DNA from: Cyanophora paradoxa
Taxonomy: Eukaryota; Glaucocystophyceae; Cyanophorales; Cyanophoraceae
DNA: 64,000 nucleotides
Assembly: GCA_004431415.1 (NCBI GenBank)
Contig: QPMI01000408.1
Coordinates: 434,001-498,000 of the forward strand
Direction: 5' to 3'
Below, piece after piece: positions 54,920 through 64,000 of the stretch. The notes beneath the pieces are model-generated. The model saw only the letters and a list, made by a program, of their open reading frames with translations. It was not told where the DNA came from and did no database searches. Position 1 is the stretch's first letter. Each line of letters begins with the position of its first letter. A program made the translations under genes and the position numbers.

Positions 54920-55040
54920 CGCTATGAGGTGAGCAGCTTGAAGTTCAAGACTTCAAGTGGCGGTCCGGGTACGAAAACCAACAGGCGTCGGCTTGGCAAA
55001 CGCGTAGGGCAGCTTGCGGCGCGCAGGACAGCGCAGCACG
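54920..55040. promoter_or_regulatory. Compact bidirectional promoter region
   Basis: Only 121 bases separate the start codons of the divergent AN1 zinc-finger gene and TVP23. The same interval is preserved exactly in the duplicate (62179-62299). It contains the direct repeat AAGTTCAAGACTTCAAGT near 54940 and no obvious TATA box. Promoter function is inferred from the arrangement. Confidence 0.5.
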
Positions 55041-55928
55041 ATGTCGGCGCAGCCCAGCGGTAACATGGCTCCGGCCGCGGCCGCGCAGCCGGCGGCGCCG
55101 TCGAAGTACAAGTACACGGGCAGCCACCCCATCGCGGCGACATTCCACGTGCTCTTCAAGGCCTCTGCGCTGTTCATGTACATGTTCTCCTCCCTCTTCA
55201 CCGACAGCTTTGTAACCAACTTTGTTATCATCACCCTTCTTCTCGCGTTCGACTTCTGGACAGTAAAGGTTCGCGCACCACCGTGCATTGTCGGAGAAGC
55301 GCTTAGCTTGCCCCTACGGACCGAAGCCATATGAAGCGCTCGCGCCGTCTGACCGCCCGCCCCCGCGCTCGCCCGCCGGCGCCGCCCACCGCGCGGCCTG
55401 GCTGCAGGCGGGTGAATGCACAAGCGCTCTGACCGTTCGACCGCGCAGAACGTCACGGGCCGCTTGTTAGTCGGCCTGAGGTGGTGGAACGAGGTCAAGG
55501 AAGACGGCAGCAACGAGTGGATCTTCGAGTCGGCAGGGGTGCGCTCGGCGCCAGCTAGCATCCGTTTCCATCTTATAGCTCTCCGATGCCCACAGGAAAC
55601 GAAGACGATCAGCTCGTCGGACAAGACCATCTTCTGGGGCGCCCTCCTCATCGCCCCCGGCCTCTGGGGCCTGTTCGCCTTCACGTGCCTGTTTACATTC
55701 AAGTTCCAATGGCTCACTGTGGTCATCCTGGCGCTCGTCCTGAACTGCGCCAATGTCGTCGGCTATGTGAAGTGCAACAAAGGTCCGTTCTCCTTTTCTT
55801 CTCTTTCCCCGAAACGAGTCCTCTGTTACGTTGACTGACTACTCTCTGCAGACGCGAAGAAGAAGGTCCAGCAAGGTCTGGCGACCGCGTCTCTCACAGC
55901 GCTAACAGGATGGTTCTCGCGTTCGTAG
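55041..55928 (+). CDS. TVP23: TVP23 Golgi membrane protein, copy 1
   Basis: Exons 55041-55268, 55449-55538, 55596-55782 and 55852-55928, all GT-AG with matching phases. The protein has a short Ala/Pro-rich N-terminus, then HPIAATFHVLFKASALFMYM, two adjacent membrane segments, [29 protein letters not shown], a second membrane pair (TIFWGALLIAPGLWGLFAFT; WLTVVILALVLNCANVVGYV) and KCNKDAKKKVQQGLATASLT. This is the full TVP23/FAM18 fold at about the usual length, 193 residues. TVP23 proteins are Golgi residents in vesicle trafficking between late Golgi and endosomes (family knowledge). The stop is the TAG at 55926-55928. Confidence 0.95.
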
Positions 55929-56335
55929 CTGTAGGTAGAAACCGCCCCTCCATTCGCGTTCCTCTTCCTTCCTTTCCTCCTGCACTATATTTTTGTCGAT
56001 CAGCAGCCCTTTGAATATTCTCGTCGATCCGAATTCGAAGCCCTTCGCACGCCGTGCCGCCCACACATCGGCCTTAAGCTTACAGCATCTAGCGCAGCCA
56101 GCATGGACGGGAATTGTCAGTGCGCGGCCTGGCCGTGCGCGCTGAACTGGAGAACGCCGAGTCGTGCTGCACTGTGCGGCTGCTATCTGGTTGACATAGA
56201 ACTCCCGTGCCACAGAGCGCCACGGCGTGCGAGGCCGGCACATGCATGCTCCCCGTGGACAGTTCAAGGACCGCACACTGGTACGCACGAAGACCCTAGT
56301 TACTAGTTTATTGCTACAAAGGACATTCAAGCTTT
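55929..56335. other. Convergent intergenic region
   Basis: This lies between TVP23 and the convergent small gene and probably holds both 3' untranslated regions. A 67-codon frame (56103-56306) has no recognisable features and is preserved in copy 2 only as part of the duplication. Confidence 0.5.
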
Positions 56336-57068
56336 TCACTTGAACTTGCTCGAGAAGCCCGAGCCAGCGCTGCCCATCTGAGCGGTTGAAAATAAGTGAC
56401 GCACGGCGGATGCGCGGAACGAGAGCAGAAGAGCGAACCTTCTGGGCCTGGCCGGCGGTCTGGGCGGCCTTCTCCTTCGCCTTGGCGAGGACGATCTCGC
56501 GGATGCAGTCGATGTCAAGGAGGAACGCGAAGCAGCCCATCTGGGACTTCGCCGCCTTGATGAGCGCCTCCTCGGCCGCCTTCTCTGTAAACCGAAGACG
56601 TCAGACCGCGAGCGCGAAAGCTGGGTTGAGCTGGCGACACCCATCCCTTCACTACTTCGTTTAGCGTCGAACCACACGGGGCACGCCTCGAGGCGATCAT
56701 AGATAGCTTTCTAGATCGACGATTCCATCGAAGCTAGGCGTCACAAGCATGACGCTGCCGGACAAGCATGCGGGGTGGTCGGGGCCGTTGGGCCGTTAGA
56801 GTGCAATGCGGTCCGGAGGACGGAACTCACAGCCACGCATCTTAGGTGATTATTCTCTTTCGAAGTAGCGCAGCTCGCGGAGAATCCGGAAATGTCGAAA
56901 AGCCTCGAAAGCCCGGTTTTAGGTTCGGGGAAATGCTATCGGCCGGCCCGGGTCCCACGATGGAGAAAACGCACCAGCCGCGGACTGGATCTTGCCCTGG
57001 GCCGCGCCCATGGCCGCACCGCCCGCCGCGCCGCCGATGTTGGGACGGTTGAACATGGCTGTGAACTG
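56336..57068 (-). CDS. Small Ala-rich helical protein of 89 residues, unrecognised
   Basis: Three exons on the minus strand join in phase. Exon 1 (57068 to about 56989) starts MFNRPNIGGAAGGAAMGAAQ; exon 2 (about 56589-56443) contains EKAAEEALIKAAKSQMGCFA and FLLDIDCIREIVLAKAKEKA; exon 3 ends GSAGSGFSSKFK with the stop at 56338-56336. The protein has a Gly/Ala-rich start, then one or two amphipathic helices and a short basic tail; there is no signal peptide or membrane span. I do not recognise the family. Its exons 2 and 3 are repeated at 63592-63845, where exon 1 would lie beyond the window. Confidence 0.65.
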
Positions 57069-57273
57069 GGCGGGCCGGAATCGCGTCAGCGCGAGTGACA
57101 AAGTGTCCGAGAGGGTCGAGCGAACGTCAGAACGCACGTTCTCGGAAAAGTACGAGTCTGCGAAGGGGGTACAAACGCTCGTCGCCGGAAAGCGACGTAC
57201 CCGCTCGAGCCGTTGTCGATCCGAGAGAGCCAGCAGCGGCAGCCTCAGAGGCTCCACCGGCCACTTCTGGATC

Positions 57274-58592
57274 ATGCCCGGGCTTCCAATTATCGAGCTT
57301 GGTGACCCGATTCCCAAGTTGGTCGCGCACAAGGAGTTCGAGCCAGATTCCGTGGAGGATGGCCAGCTGACACCTAGAGAGAGGCACGGACTACACGGGC
57401 AGCTCCAGGTGCGCCGCGCAGCACTCGCTCGGAGCTCGGAGGCGCCAGGGGTCCGATTCGGCGACCTGACGAGCGCGCGCGCACGCCAGATTCAGCTCTT
57501 TTCCGGAAAGGGCTTCGAGGGCACGAACAGTGAGCACCCCCCCCGCGCGCATGAGACGCGAATCGGCCACGCGGCGCTAGTAGTCCCTCGTGCCCGGTAC
57601 CGGGCCTGCCGGCTCTCGCGCGCATGCGTACGCTCCCTCCCTCCCACACATTCGGCTTCCGCAGATGCAGTCGTGCTGTTCAGCGTCGGAGAGGAGCAGG
57701 CGGAGACGCCTTACACGCGGCGGGACCCTCACACCGGGCTCTTCTCCTTCAACCAGGAGCACGCGTTTGAGATTGAGCCTTTCTCGTACCCGAAGATATT
57801 TATCAAGGTTTACGACAGTGACAGGAGGAAACGCATCGGTTCGCTGCCGCGCCGCCTCGCTGATTCTCGAAATTGATCCGCTGATCACATCGCACACATT
57901 GCAGGAGCGATCAAGATGGGATACGTGCGGATGGCGGCGCGAAGCCCGCCGGAATCGGAGCTGTGGGTGAGCGTCGCCACGCCGGCTTCGCGGCGCCGCG
58001 AGGCGGGCGACTCGGCGGGCCCCGTCTCCGGAGATCTCCACGTCCGCGTCCGCTTCCTCCACTCCCGTGCGCGCGCGTACCCCGCCCGAGATCCGATTCG
58101 CGTACCCCCGTCGCCCTCCGACCCGGCCCTGCAGCGGACTCGGAGGGGTTCGTCGCCTCTTCGCCCCAGTTCGCCACGCCGCCCCCGGGGTCCCCGGCGC
58201 TCTCGCAGCTGCGGTCGCGGCGGCCGGCGGGAGGGCGACCCCCCGGACGCGGGCCCCTCCTCTCGACCCCCTCAAAGGAATGGGGCTCCCCGGCGGCCCC
58301 GACCACGCGATCCTTCACCGACCGGCGCGCCTCCGCCTCCGCCTCCAACGGCGGCGGCTGGCTGGCGCGCATCGGGCTGAAGTGCATACCCGACTCCTGG
58401 AGCTGCTGGGAGGATCAGTGCGTCTTCTGGGAGAAGCGGCGGGCGGGCGGGGAGTACGCGAATCCGACGCCGCTCCCCGCCATCACCGTCTCCCCGACGG
58501 GTACCCCCCGCTCCGTCTCCCTCGGCTCGGCGCCCTCCTTCTCCTCGTCCGCCCCCCTCGTCACCCGCACCGGAAACCGGATCGTCCTCTGA
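57274..58592 (+). CDS. C2-like protein, paralogue A
   Basis: Starting at the ATG at 57274 (MPGLPIIELGDPIPKLVAHK), the exons read EDGQLTPRERHGLHGQLQ, IQLFSGKGFEGT, AVVLFSVGEEQAETPYTRRD, HAFEIEPFSYPKIFIKVYDS, RKRIGAIKMGY (intron joined in phase), ESELWVSVATPASRR and SGDLHVRVRF. The beta-strand pattern and acidic YDSD resemble a C2 domain; the match is suggestive only. A long Pro/Ser/Arg linker follows, then a conserved box IGLKCIPDSWSCWEDQCVFW near the C-terminus and a stop at 58590-58592. Paralogue B downstream shares every box. The start is about 205 bases from the divergent 89-residue gene. Confidence 0.6.
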
Positions 58593-59359
58593 CCGCGCGC
58601 CCCCGAACTCCAGCTTGCCCAGATAGCGCGCTCAAGCGCGCCGCGCAGCGAACCTCGACTCATGCCCAGGGCTCAATCCAGCACTGGTGTACGATCGATA
58701 TGCTAGCTATAGCTATTCGATAGAGATTTCATTATACTTCTGTTCGCAGATATTGCATTATTCCATCGGCGCCACGGCCGCGGGCCGCGCCCGATGCATA
58801 TGCTTTGTTAGTTTGTAATATTTATTGTGCAGACGTCGACTTTGCGCACGCGCATGCAGTTGAGATGTGTCGACGTCCGGCATGCGCATGCCATGATGTC
58901 GACGCGGAAACGCGCGCGCGCGTACGCAGCGCTTGGCCGCGCCGGGCGCCTGCAGCTGCAGCTGTGCGCACGTGCACCATGATTATGATTGGATCAGCGC
59001 TAGCGCTAGCTAGATCTGCGCATATGCATGCGCATGCGCATGCCGCGGCCGCGGCCGGCCGCGGGCGCCTGCGCACGCAGCAGCTGCCGCAGTGCGCCTC
59101 AGGGCCTCGCGCGCGCTCCGGCGCGGACCGCGCCGGCGCCTTCAAGGCTTAAGCTTGCGCATGCATGCATATGCAATTGACGGCGAGGGAGTGGCGGCCC
59201 CGGCCCGGCGGCGGACTCGGGAGCGTTGGAACGTTGGGGGGTACGTCCACTCTAGCAAGTTGATAGCTAGAGACGTTATCGATCGGTGACGCAGCAGACA
59301 CACCAGCGAGCACATATAAACAGAACCAGCGCGCGGGAACAGCGTGGCTGCTAGGGCGC
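58593..59359. other. Intergenic palindrome-dense island
   Basis: No gene is seen. 58690-59180 is packed with palindromic words (GATATGC, GCATGC runs at 59028-59045, GCGGCCGC/GGCCGGCC at 59046-59062, AGCGCT repeats, CATATG). It ends about 180 bases before the start of paralogue B. Confidence 0.55.
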
Positions 59360-61224
59360 ATGCCGGCGCATGCCGGCGCCGGCTACGAACACATCCAGCA
59401 CAAGGAGTTCGCGCTCGATTTCTCGCAGGATGGTCAGCTGACGCCCAGAGAGAGGCACGGGCTTCACGGGCAGCTCCAGGTGCGCCCTGCGGGCTCGGCG
59501 GTCGGGTCCGCGACGAGTCTCGAGAGTTCACTGCAGCTCGGCGCTTGGCAGGTCGAGCTTTTCTCGGGCAAGGGATTCGAAGGCACGAAACGTGAGCACA
59601 TGCCTCGCAGAATCACTAGCAGCCGCGCTGCGCCCAGCCGCTCAGCTGTAGCTAACTTAGTATACGTAGTAACTAGTACTCAAGCTAACGCCGGGCCCGC
59701 AACCTGCCTTGCAACCCTTCCATGCACAGCCAACCCTTTCTCCGAGGCACTCATTCGGCTTCCGCAGATGCAGTCGTGCTGTTCAGCGTCGGGGAAGACC
59801 TGGCGGAGACTCCCGTCGCGCGGCGGGACCCTCGCACCGGGCTCTTCGAATTCTCCTTCAACCAGGAGCACGCTTTCGAGATTGAGCCCTTCTCGTACCC
59901 GAAAATACTGCTCAAGGTGTACGACTGCGACAACAGCAAGCGAGTCGGTGCGCCGCCGCGCCGCGGCTTTGGATTATGGAATTTGATCCGCTCGCGGCGC
60001 CGCGTCGCAGGGGCGATTAAGATGAGCTATAACGGGATGGCGGTGCGAAGCCCGCCGGAATCGGAGGTGTGGGTGAGCGTCGCTACGCCGGCTGCGCGGC
60101 GCCACGAGGTGGGCCCCGTCTCCGGAGAGCTCCACGTCCGCGTCCGCTTCGCCCACCACCGTGCGTGTACCCCCGCTCGAGCCTCGCGTACCCCCGCCGC
60201 CATCCGACCCGGCCGTGCAGCGGACTCGAGCGGATTCGTACCCTATGCGCCCCAGTTCAGCATGCGCACGCCGGCCCCCGCGCCCCGCGGGCCGGCCCCC
60301 GCGTCCCTGCGGTGGCGGCGCTCGAGCTCGGGAGGCCCAGGGGCACGGGAGCCCCTCCTCACGAGCCCCACCCGCGGCCGGGATCCCTTTCCCGCGAGTC
60401 CTTCGCCCGGCCGCGATCCCTTTCCTTCGAGCTCGAGCACTCCGACCGTTCGCGGTCTCTTCCCTTCAAGCCCCCCACCCGGCCGCGACCCCTTCCCCTC
60501 GAGCCCCACGCCCAGCCGCGAGCCCCTTCTCGCGAGCCCCACGCCCAGCCGCGAGCCCCTTCTCGCGAGCCCCACGCCCAGCCGCGGCCGCGACCGCGAG
60601 GCCCTCTCCACAAGCCCACCGGTACCTTCGCCCGGCCATGGCCACGAGGGCCCCCCCATGGCCACGAGCCCCGCGCCCGATCCCCGTCCCCAAGGGCCTC
60701 TCTTTGCGGGCCCCGCGCCGGCGCCGCCCTTCGCGATATCGATCCCCGCGAAGGAGCGGGGCGCCCCGGCGCCGGCGCCCGCGGCACCGGCTCCGGAGCA
60801 GTGGGGCCCCCGGAGCCTCCCTGTAGCTATAGCGCCGGAGCAGGGCCCTCCACTCGCGAAGCAGTGGGGCCCCCCGGAGGCCGCGGCCCCGGGTGCACGA
60901 TCCGTCGCCGCCCGCCGCGCCGCCGCCGCCGCCTCCAGGGGCGGCGGCGGGTTGGCGGCGTGCTTCACGCTCAGCTGCAAGGTGCCCGACTCCTGGACCT
61001 GCTGGCACTACTTCTGGCAGACGGGGCAGGCGGCCCCGGGCGGCCCGGCCCGTCCGCCGAGCCCGCTGGCTCCGAGCCCACGCCCCTACCCCCCTCCGGA
61101 CCCCCCACGGGCTCCCCTACCCCGCGCTCGGACTCCGGCTCCCTCGGCTCTGTCCCCTCCTTCTCCTCGTGCGCGTACCCCGCCATCGAGCCCCCCACCC
61201 TCGCCCTTTCCTTTGTTTTCGTGA
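59360..61224 (+). CDS. C2-like protein, paralogue B
   Basis: The ATG at 59360 gives MPAHAGAGYEHIQHKEFALD then QDGQLTPRERHGLHGQLQ, VELFSGKGFEGTK, DAVVLFSVGEDLAETPVARR, HAFEIEPFSYPKILLKVYDC, KRVGAIKMSY, ESEVWVSVATPAARRHE and SGELHVRVRF, box for box as in paralogue A. The linker is longer and carries SPTPSREPLLA repeats (60480-60600). The C-terminal box is LSCKVPDSWTCWHYFWQTG (about 60975-61025). The last frame runs to a stop at 61222-61224; an alternative frame continues to 61433 but is less convincing. This looks like a tandem duplicate of paralogue A, older than the flanking 2.3-kb duplication. Confidence 0.6.
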
Positions 61225-61657
61225 CCGTCCTCGCAGCGGGGCGCATCTGGTCAGGTGATCGGCGTCCGAGGCTCCGGATCCCAATGATCTATAGCTATAC
61301 TAGTTTATTCGTGTTGATTGAAGTCGTCCATGATCACAGTCCTCATGCCTTGCATATGCATGTAGTGCAACATTGTAGCCTAGTAGTACTAGTGCAAAAC
61401 GCAGTGCAAACGTTGACCGCTTTTCACTACTAGCCCAGTAGTCTAGTCACTGAGTGTTGCAGTACGGAAGTGTTTGAATTTCCTGTGACCTTTACGCAAA
61501 TTAGTGCAAATTTTCCTTGCAACTGAAAACTGTACATGCATGATGTATTGTAGTACATGCATGATGTATTGTAGTACAGTATACGTATGTACCGTAGTAG
61601 GCGTGTTTCAAATCACAATATTTTGATCATGATCGAGCCTCGTGGCGTGCCTGTTTG
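61225..61657. other. Intergenic region next to a duplication breakpoint
   Basis: This is AT-richer, with TAGTACTAG words. A 21-base direct repeat (GTACATGCATGATGTATTGT core) occurs twice at 61532-61573, and TGATCATGA lies at 61624-61632, 26 bases before the start of the duplicated segment. No gene is seen. Confidence 0.55.
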
Positions 61658-62178
61658 GGGAGTTGCCTCCGCGCCCGCGGCGCCGCCCTCGCGGGGCACG
61701 CGTGGTCCTCCGGGTGTCTGTGCTTCTGCGGGAGCGGAGCTAAGCGACGCGTGGCACATCTCTGCGCGATCGCCGCACCAGGCAGAGCGCTGCGGATGCC
61801 GCAATGCGTGGGCGAGGCGTGCGCCGTCAGGCGGGGCCGCCGCGCCTTCAAGCGGCCGCGTACGCGCACCTTGCTTGCAGCCACCGCAGACGACGCCCCC
61901 GATGAGCTTCTCTGCGCACTGCTGCACGGCGCAGCCCGTCCTGTAGATCGCCTGCGAGGGTTCGGAACTCGTGTGCCCACGGCGACGCAGTCGTGGCCGG
62001 CCCCGTCCCCCGCGATGTCCCTGGGGTGCCGGCACGGCCCGCAGAAAGCTGCGAGAGTCAGCGCTCCCGCGCGCGGGGCGCGCGGCTGCCGCTCACCTTT
62101 GCTGCAGCGCGTGCAGACGGCCGGGAGGAAATCAGTCGAAGCGCACTGGGCGCACACCCTTCCGATCTCCAGCTCCAT
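61658..62178 (-). pseudogene. Truncated copy of the AN1 zinc-finger gene
   Basis: The first exons encode the same two AN1 fingers as 54919-54400 (ATG at 62178). Homology stops after ARRQLP; the frame then runs out within a few codons into unrelated sequence. The ubiquitin-like domain is absent. If expressed, it would be a fingers-only protein; more likely it is a dead fragment carried by the duplication. Confidence 0.8.
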
Positions 62179-62299
62179 CGCTATGAGGTGAGCAGCTTGA
62201 AGTTCAAGACTTCAAGTGGCGGTCCGGGTACGAAAACCAACAGGCGTCGGCTTGGCAAACGCGTAGGGCAGCTTGCGGCGCGCAGGACAGCGCAGCACG

Positions 62300-63184
62300 A
62301 TGTCGGCGCAGCCCAGCGGTAACATGGCTCCGGCCGCGGCCGCGCAGCCGGCGGCGCCGTCGAAGTACAAGTACACGGGCAGCCACCCCATCGCGGCGAC
62401 ATTCCACGTGCTCTTCAAGGCCTCTGCGCTGTTCATGTACATGTTCTCCTCCCTCTTCACCGACAGCTTTGTAACCAACTTTGTTATCATCACCCTTCTT
62501 CTCGCGTTCGACTTCTGGACAGTAAAGGTTCGCGCACCACCGTGCATTGTCGGAGAAGCGCTTAGCTTGCCCCTACGGACCGAAGCCATATGAAGCGCTC
62601 GCGCCGTCTGACCGCCCGCCCCGCGCTCGCCCGCCGGCGCCGCCACCGCGCGGCCTGGCTGCAGGCGGGTGAATGCACAAGCGCTCTGACCGTTCGACCG
62701 CGCAGAACGTCACGGGCCGCTTGTTAGTCGGCCTGAGGTGGTGGAACGAGGTCAAGGAAGACGGCAGCAACGAGTGGATCTTCGAGTCGGCAGGGGTGCG
62801 CTCGGCGCCAGCTAGCATCCGTTTCCATCTTATAGCTCTCCGATGCCCACAGGAAACGAAGACGATCAGCTCGTCGGACAAGACCATCTTCTGGGGCGCC
62901 CTCCTCATCGCCCCCGGCCTCTGGGGCCTGTTCGCCTTCACGTGCCTGTTTACATTCAAGTTCCAATGGCTCACTGTGGTCATCCTGGCGCTCGTCCTGA
63001 ACTGCGCCAATGTCGTCGGCTATGTGAAGTGCAACAAAGGTCCGTTCTCCTTTTCTTCTCTTTCCCGAAACGAGTCCTCTGTTACGTTGACTGACTACTC
63101 TCTGCAGACGCGAAGAAGAAGGTCCAGCAAGGTCTGGCGACCGCGTCTCTCACAGCGCTAACAGGATGGTTCTCGCGTTCGTAG
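62300..63184 (+). CDS. TVP23: TVP23 Golgi membrane protein, copy 2
   Basis: Exons 62300-62527, 62706-62795, 62853-63039 and 63108-63184 match copy 1. I see no coding difference; the small indels fall in introns 1 and 3. The whole divergent promoter interval (62179-62299) is present, so the copy could be active. It encodes the same 193-residue four-span protein. Confidence 0.95.
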
Positions 63185-63591
63185 CTGTAGGTAGAAACCG
63201 CCCCTCCATTCGCGTTCCTCTTCCTTCCTTTCCTCCTGCACTATATTTTTGTCGATCAGCAGCCCTTTGAATATTCTCGTCGATCCGAATTCGAAGCCCT
63301 TCGCACGCCGTGCCGCCCACACATCGGCCTTAAGCTTACAGCATCTAGCGCAGCCAGCATGGACGGGAATTGTCAGTGCGCGGCCTGGCCGTGCGCGCTG
63401 AACTGGAGAACGCCGAGTCGTGCTGCACTGTGCGGCTGCTATCTGGTTGACATAGAACTCCCGTGCCACAGAGCGCCACGGCGTGCGAGGCCGGCACATG
63501 CATGCTCCCCGTGGACAGTTCAAGGACCGCACACTGGTACGCACGAAGACCCTAGTTACTAGTTTATTGCTACAAAGGACATTCAAGCTTT

Positions 63592-63845
63592 TCACTTGAA
63601 CTTGCTCGAGAAGCCCGAGCCAGCGCTGCCCATCTGAGCGGTTGAAAATAAGTGACGCACGGCGGATGCGCGGAACGAGAGCAGAAGAGCGAACCTTCTG
63701 GGCCTGGCCGGCGGTCTGGGCGGCCTTCTCCTTCGCCTTGGCGAGGACGATCTCGCGGATGCAGTCGATGTCAAGGAGGAACGCGAAGCAGCCCATCTGG
63801 GACTTCGCCGCCTTGATGAGCGCCTCCTCGGCCGCCTTCTCTGTA
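63592..63845 (-). CDS. Exons 2-3 of the 89-residue helical protein, copy 2 (partial)
   Basis: Same sequence as 56336-56589 (KSQMGCFAFLLDIDCIREIV; GSAGSGFSSKFK and stop). Exon 1, about 480 bases upstream on the minus strand in copy 1, would lie beyond the window end, so completeness cannot be judged. Confidence 0.6.
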
Positions 63846-64000
63846 AACCGAAGACGTCAGACCGCGAGCGCGAAAGCTGGGTTGAGCTGGCGACACCCAT
63901 CCCTTCACTACTTCGTTTAGCGTCGAACCACACGGGGCACGCCTCGAGGCGATCATAGATAGCTTTCTAGATCGACGATTCCATCGAAGCTAGGCGTCAC

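Larger units (their letters stand above)
54398..56750. repeat. Segmental duplication, copy 1
   Basis: This is near-identical to 61658-64000. It covers the 5' part of the AN1 zinc-finger gene, all of TVP23 and the last two exons of the 89-residue gene. The right boundary cannot be seen because copy 2 runs into the window end. The four differences I found are single-base changes in C or G runs inside introns. Confidence 0.9.
61658..64000. repeat. Segmental duplication, copy 2 (runs off the window)
   Basis: This is the near-identical counterpart of 54398-56750. The left breakpoint lies inside the AN1 zinc-finger gene, just after finger 2. The right end is not reached. Indels against copy 1 lie at C/G runs near 61977, 62620, 62645 and 63066, all inside introns. 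Confidence 0.9.

Noticed and set aside
56103-56306. A 67-codon Cys/Ala-rich open frame downstream of TVP23
   Set aside because: It lies in a convergent 3' region, has no recognisable domain, and its preservation in copy 2 is explained by the whole-segment duplication.

Overview
The window is eukaryotic nuclear DNA, very GC-rich outside a few AT-rich patches, with compact multi-exon genes and introns mostly of 50-110 bases. I can join exons by protein homology with canonical GT-AG introns and, unusually often, with GC-AG introns. A DUF1995 protein (a family of cyanobacteria and plastids), tandem helicase-associated domains, a TmcB-like multi-PAS receptor and a class-defining myosin together suggest a microalga, perhaps one with a secondary plastid such as a haptophyte. 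This is inference; nothing in the window fixes the species. I found no rRNA or tRNA gene, and no CRISPR array.

Layout. 1-5467: two copies of one non-LTR (LINE-like) retroelement, tail to tail, both broken by single-base frameshifts. 5468-7460: gene-poor, dense in short palindromes. 7461-18769 (+): a giant TmcB-like membrane protein with TPR-like and about five PAS domains. 18770-19900: intergenic, with a solo copy of the retroelement 3' hairpin. About 20200-31660 (-): a low-complexity locus (Ala/Pro/Gln and Ser-Arg rich) that I cannot assign to a family. 32108-37572 (+): an unconventional myosin. 37682-39601 (+): a leucine-rich-repeat plus TIR protein, modelled completely as 8 exons and 464 residues. 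39660-39875: a 5'-truncated retroelement end, then a second palindrome-dense island. 40353-42900 (-): an Ariadne-type RBR ubiquitin ligase. 42883-46565 (+): tandem helicase-associated domains, followed by a DUF1995 gene (46896-48652). 49866-52474 (+): an F-box and leucine-rich protein.

53102-64000 is a recently rearranged block. A divergent pair, an AN1 zinc-finger protein (ZFAND1/Cuz1-like, -) and TVP23 (+), is followed by an 89-residue helical protein (-) and two diverged paralogues of a C2-like protein (+). The first three genes then recur as a nearly identical segment from 61658 to the window end, with the zinc-finger gene cut off after its zinc fingers.

The most interesting items are the soluble LRR-TIR protein with a retained candidate NADase glutamate, a 9-base palindromic word (TGATCATGA) that recurs 14 times, mostly just upstream of intron 3' ends, the frequent GC-AG introns, and the paired retroelement copies with a conserved 3' hairpin.
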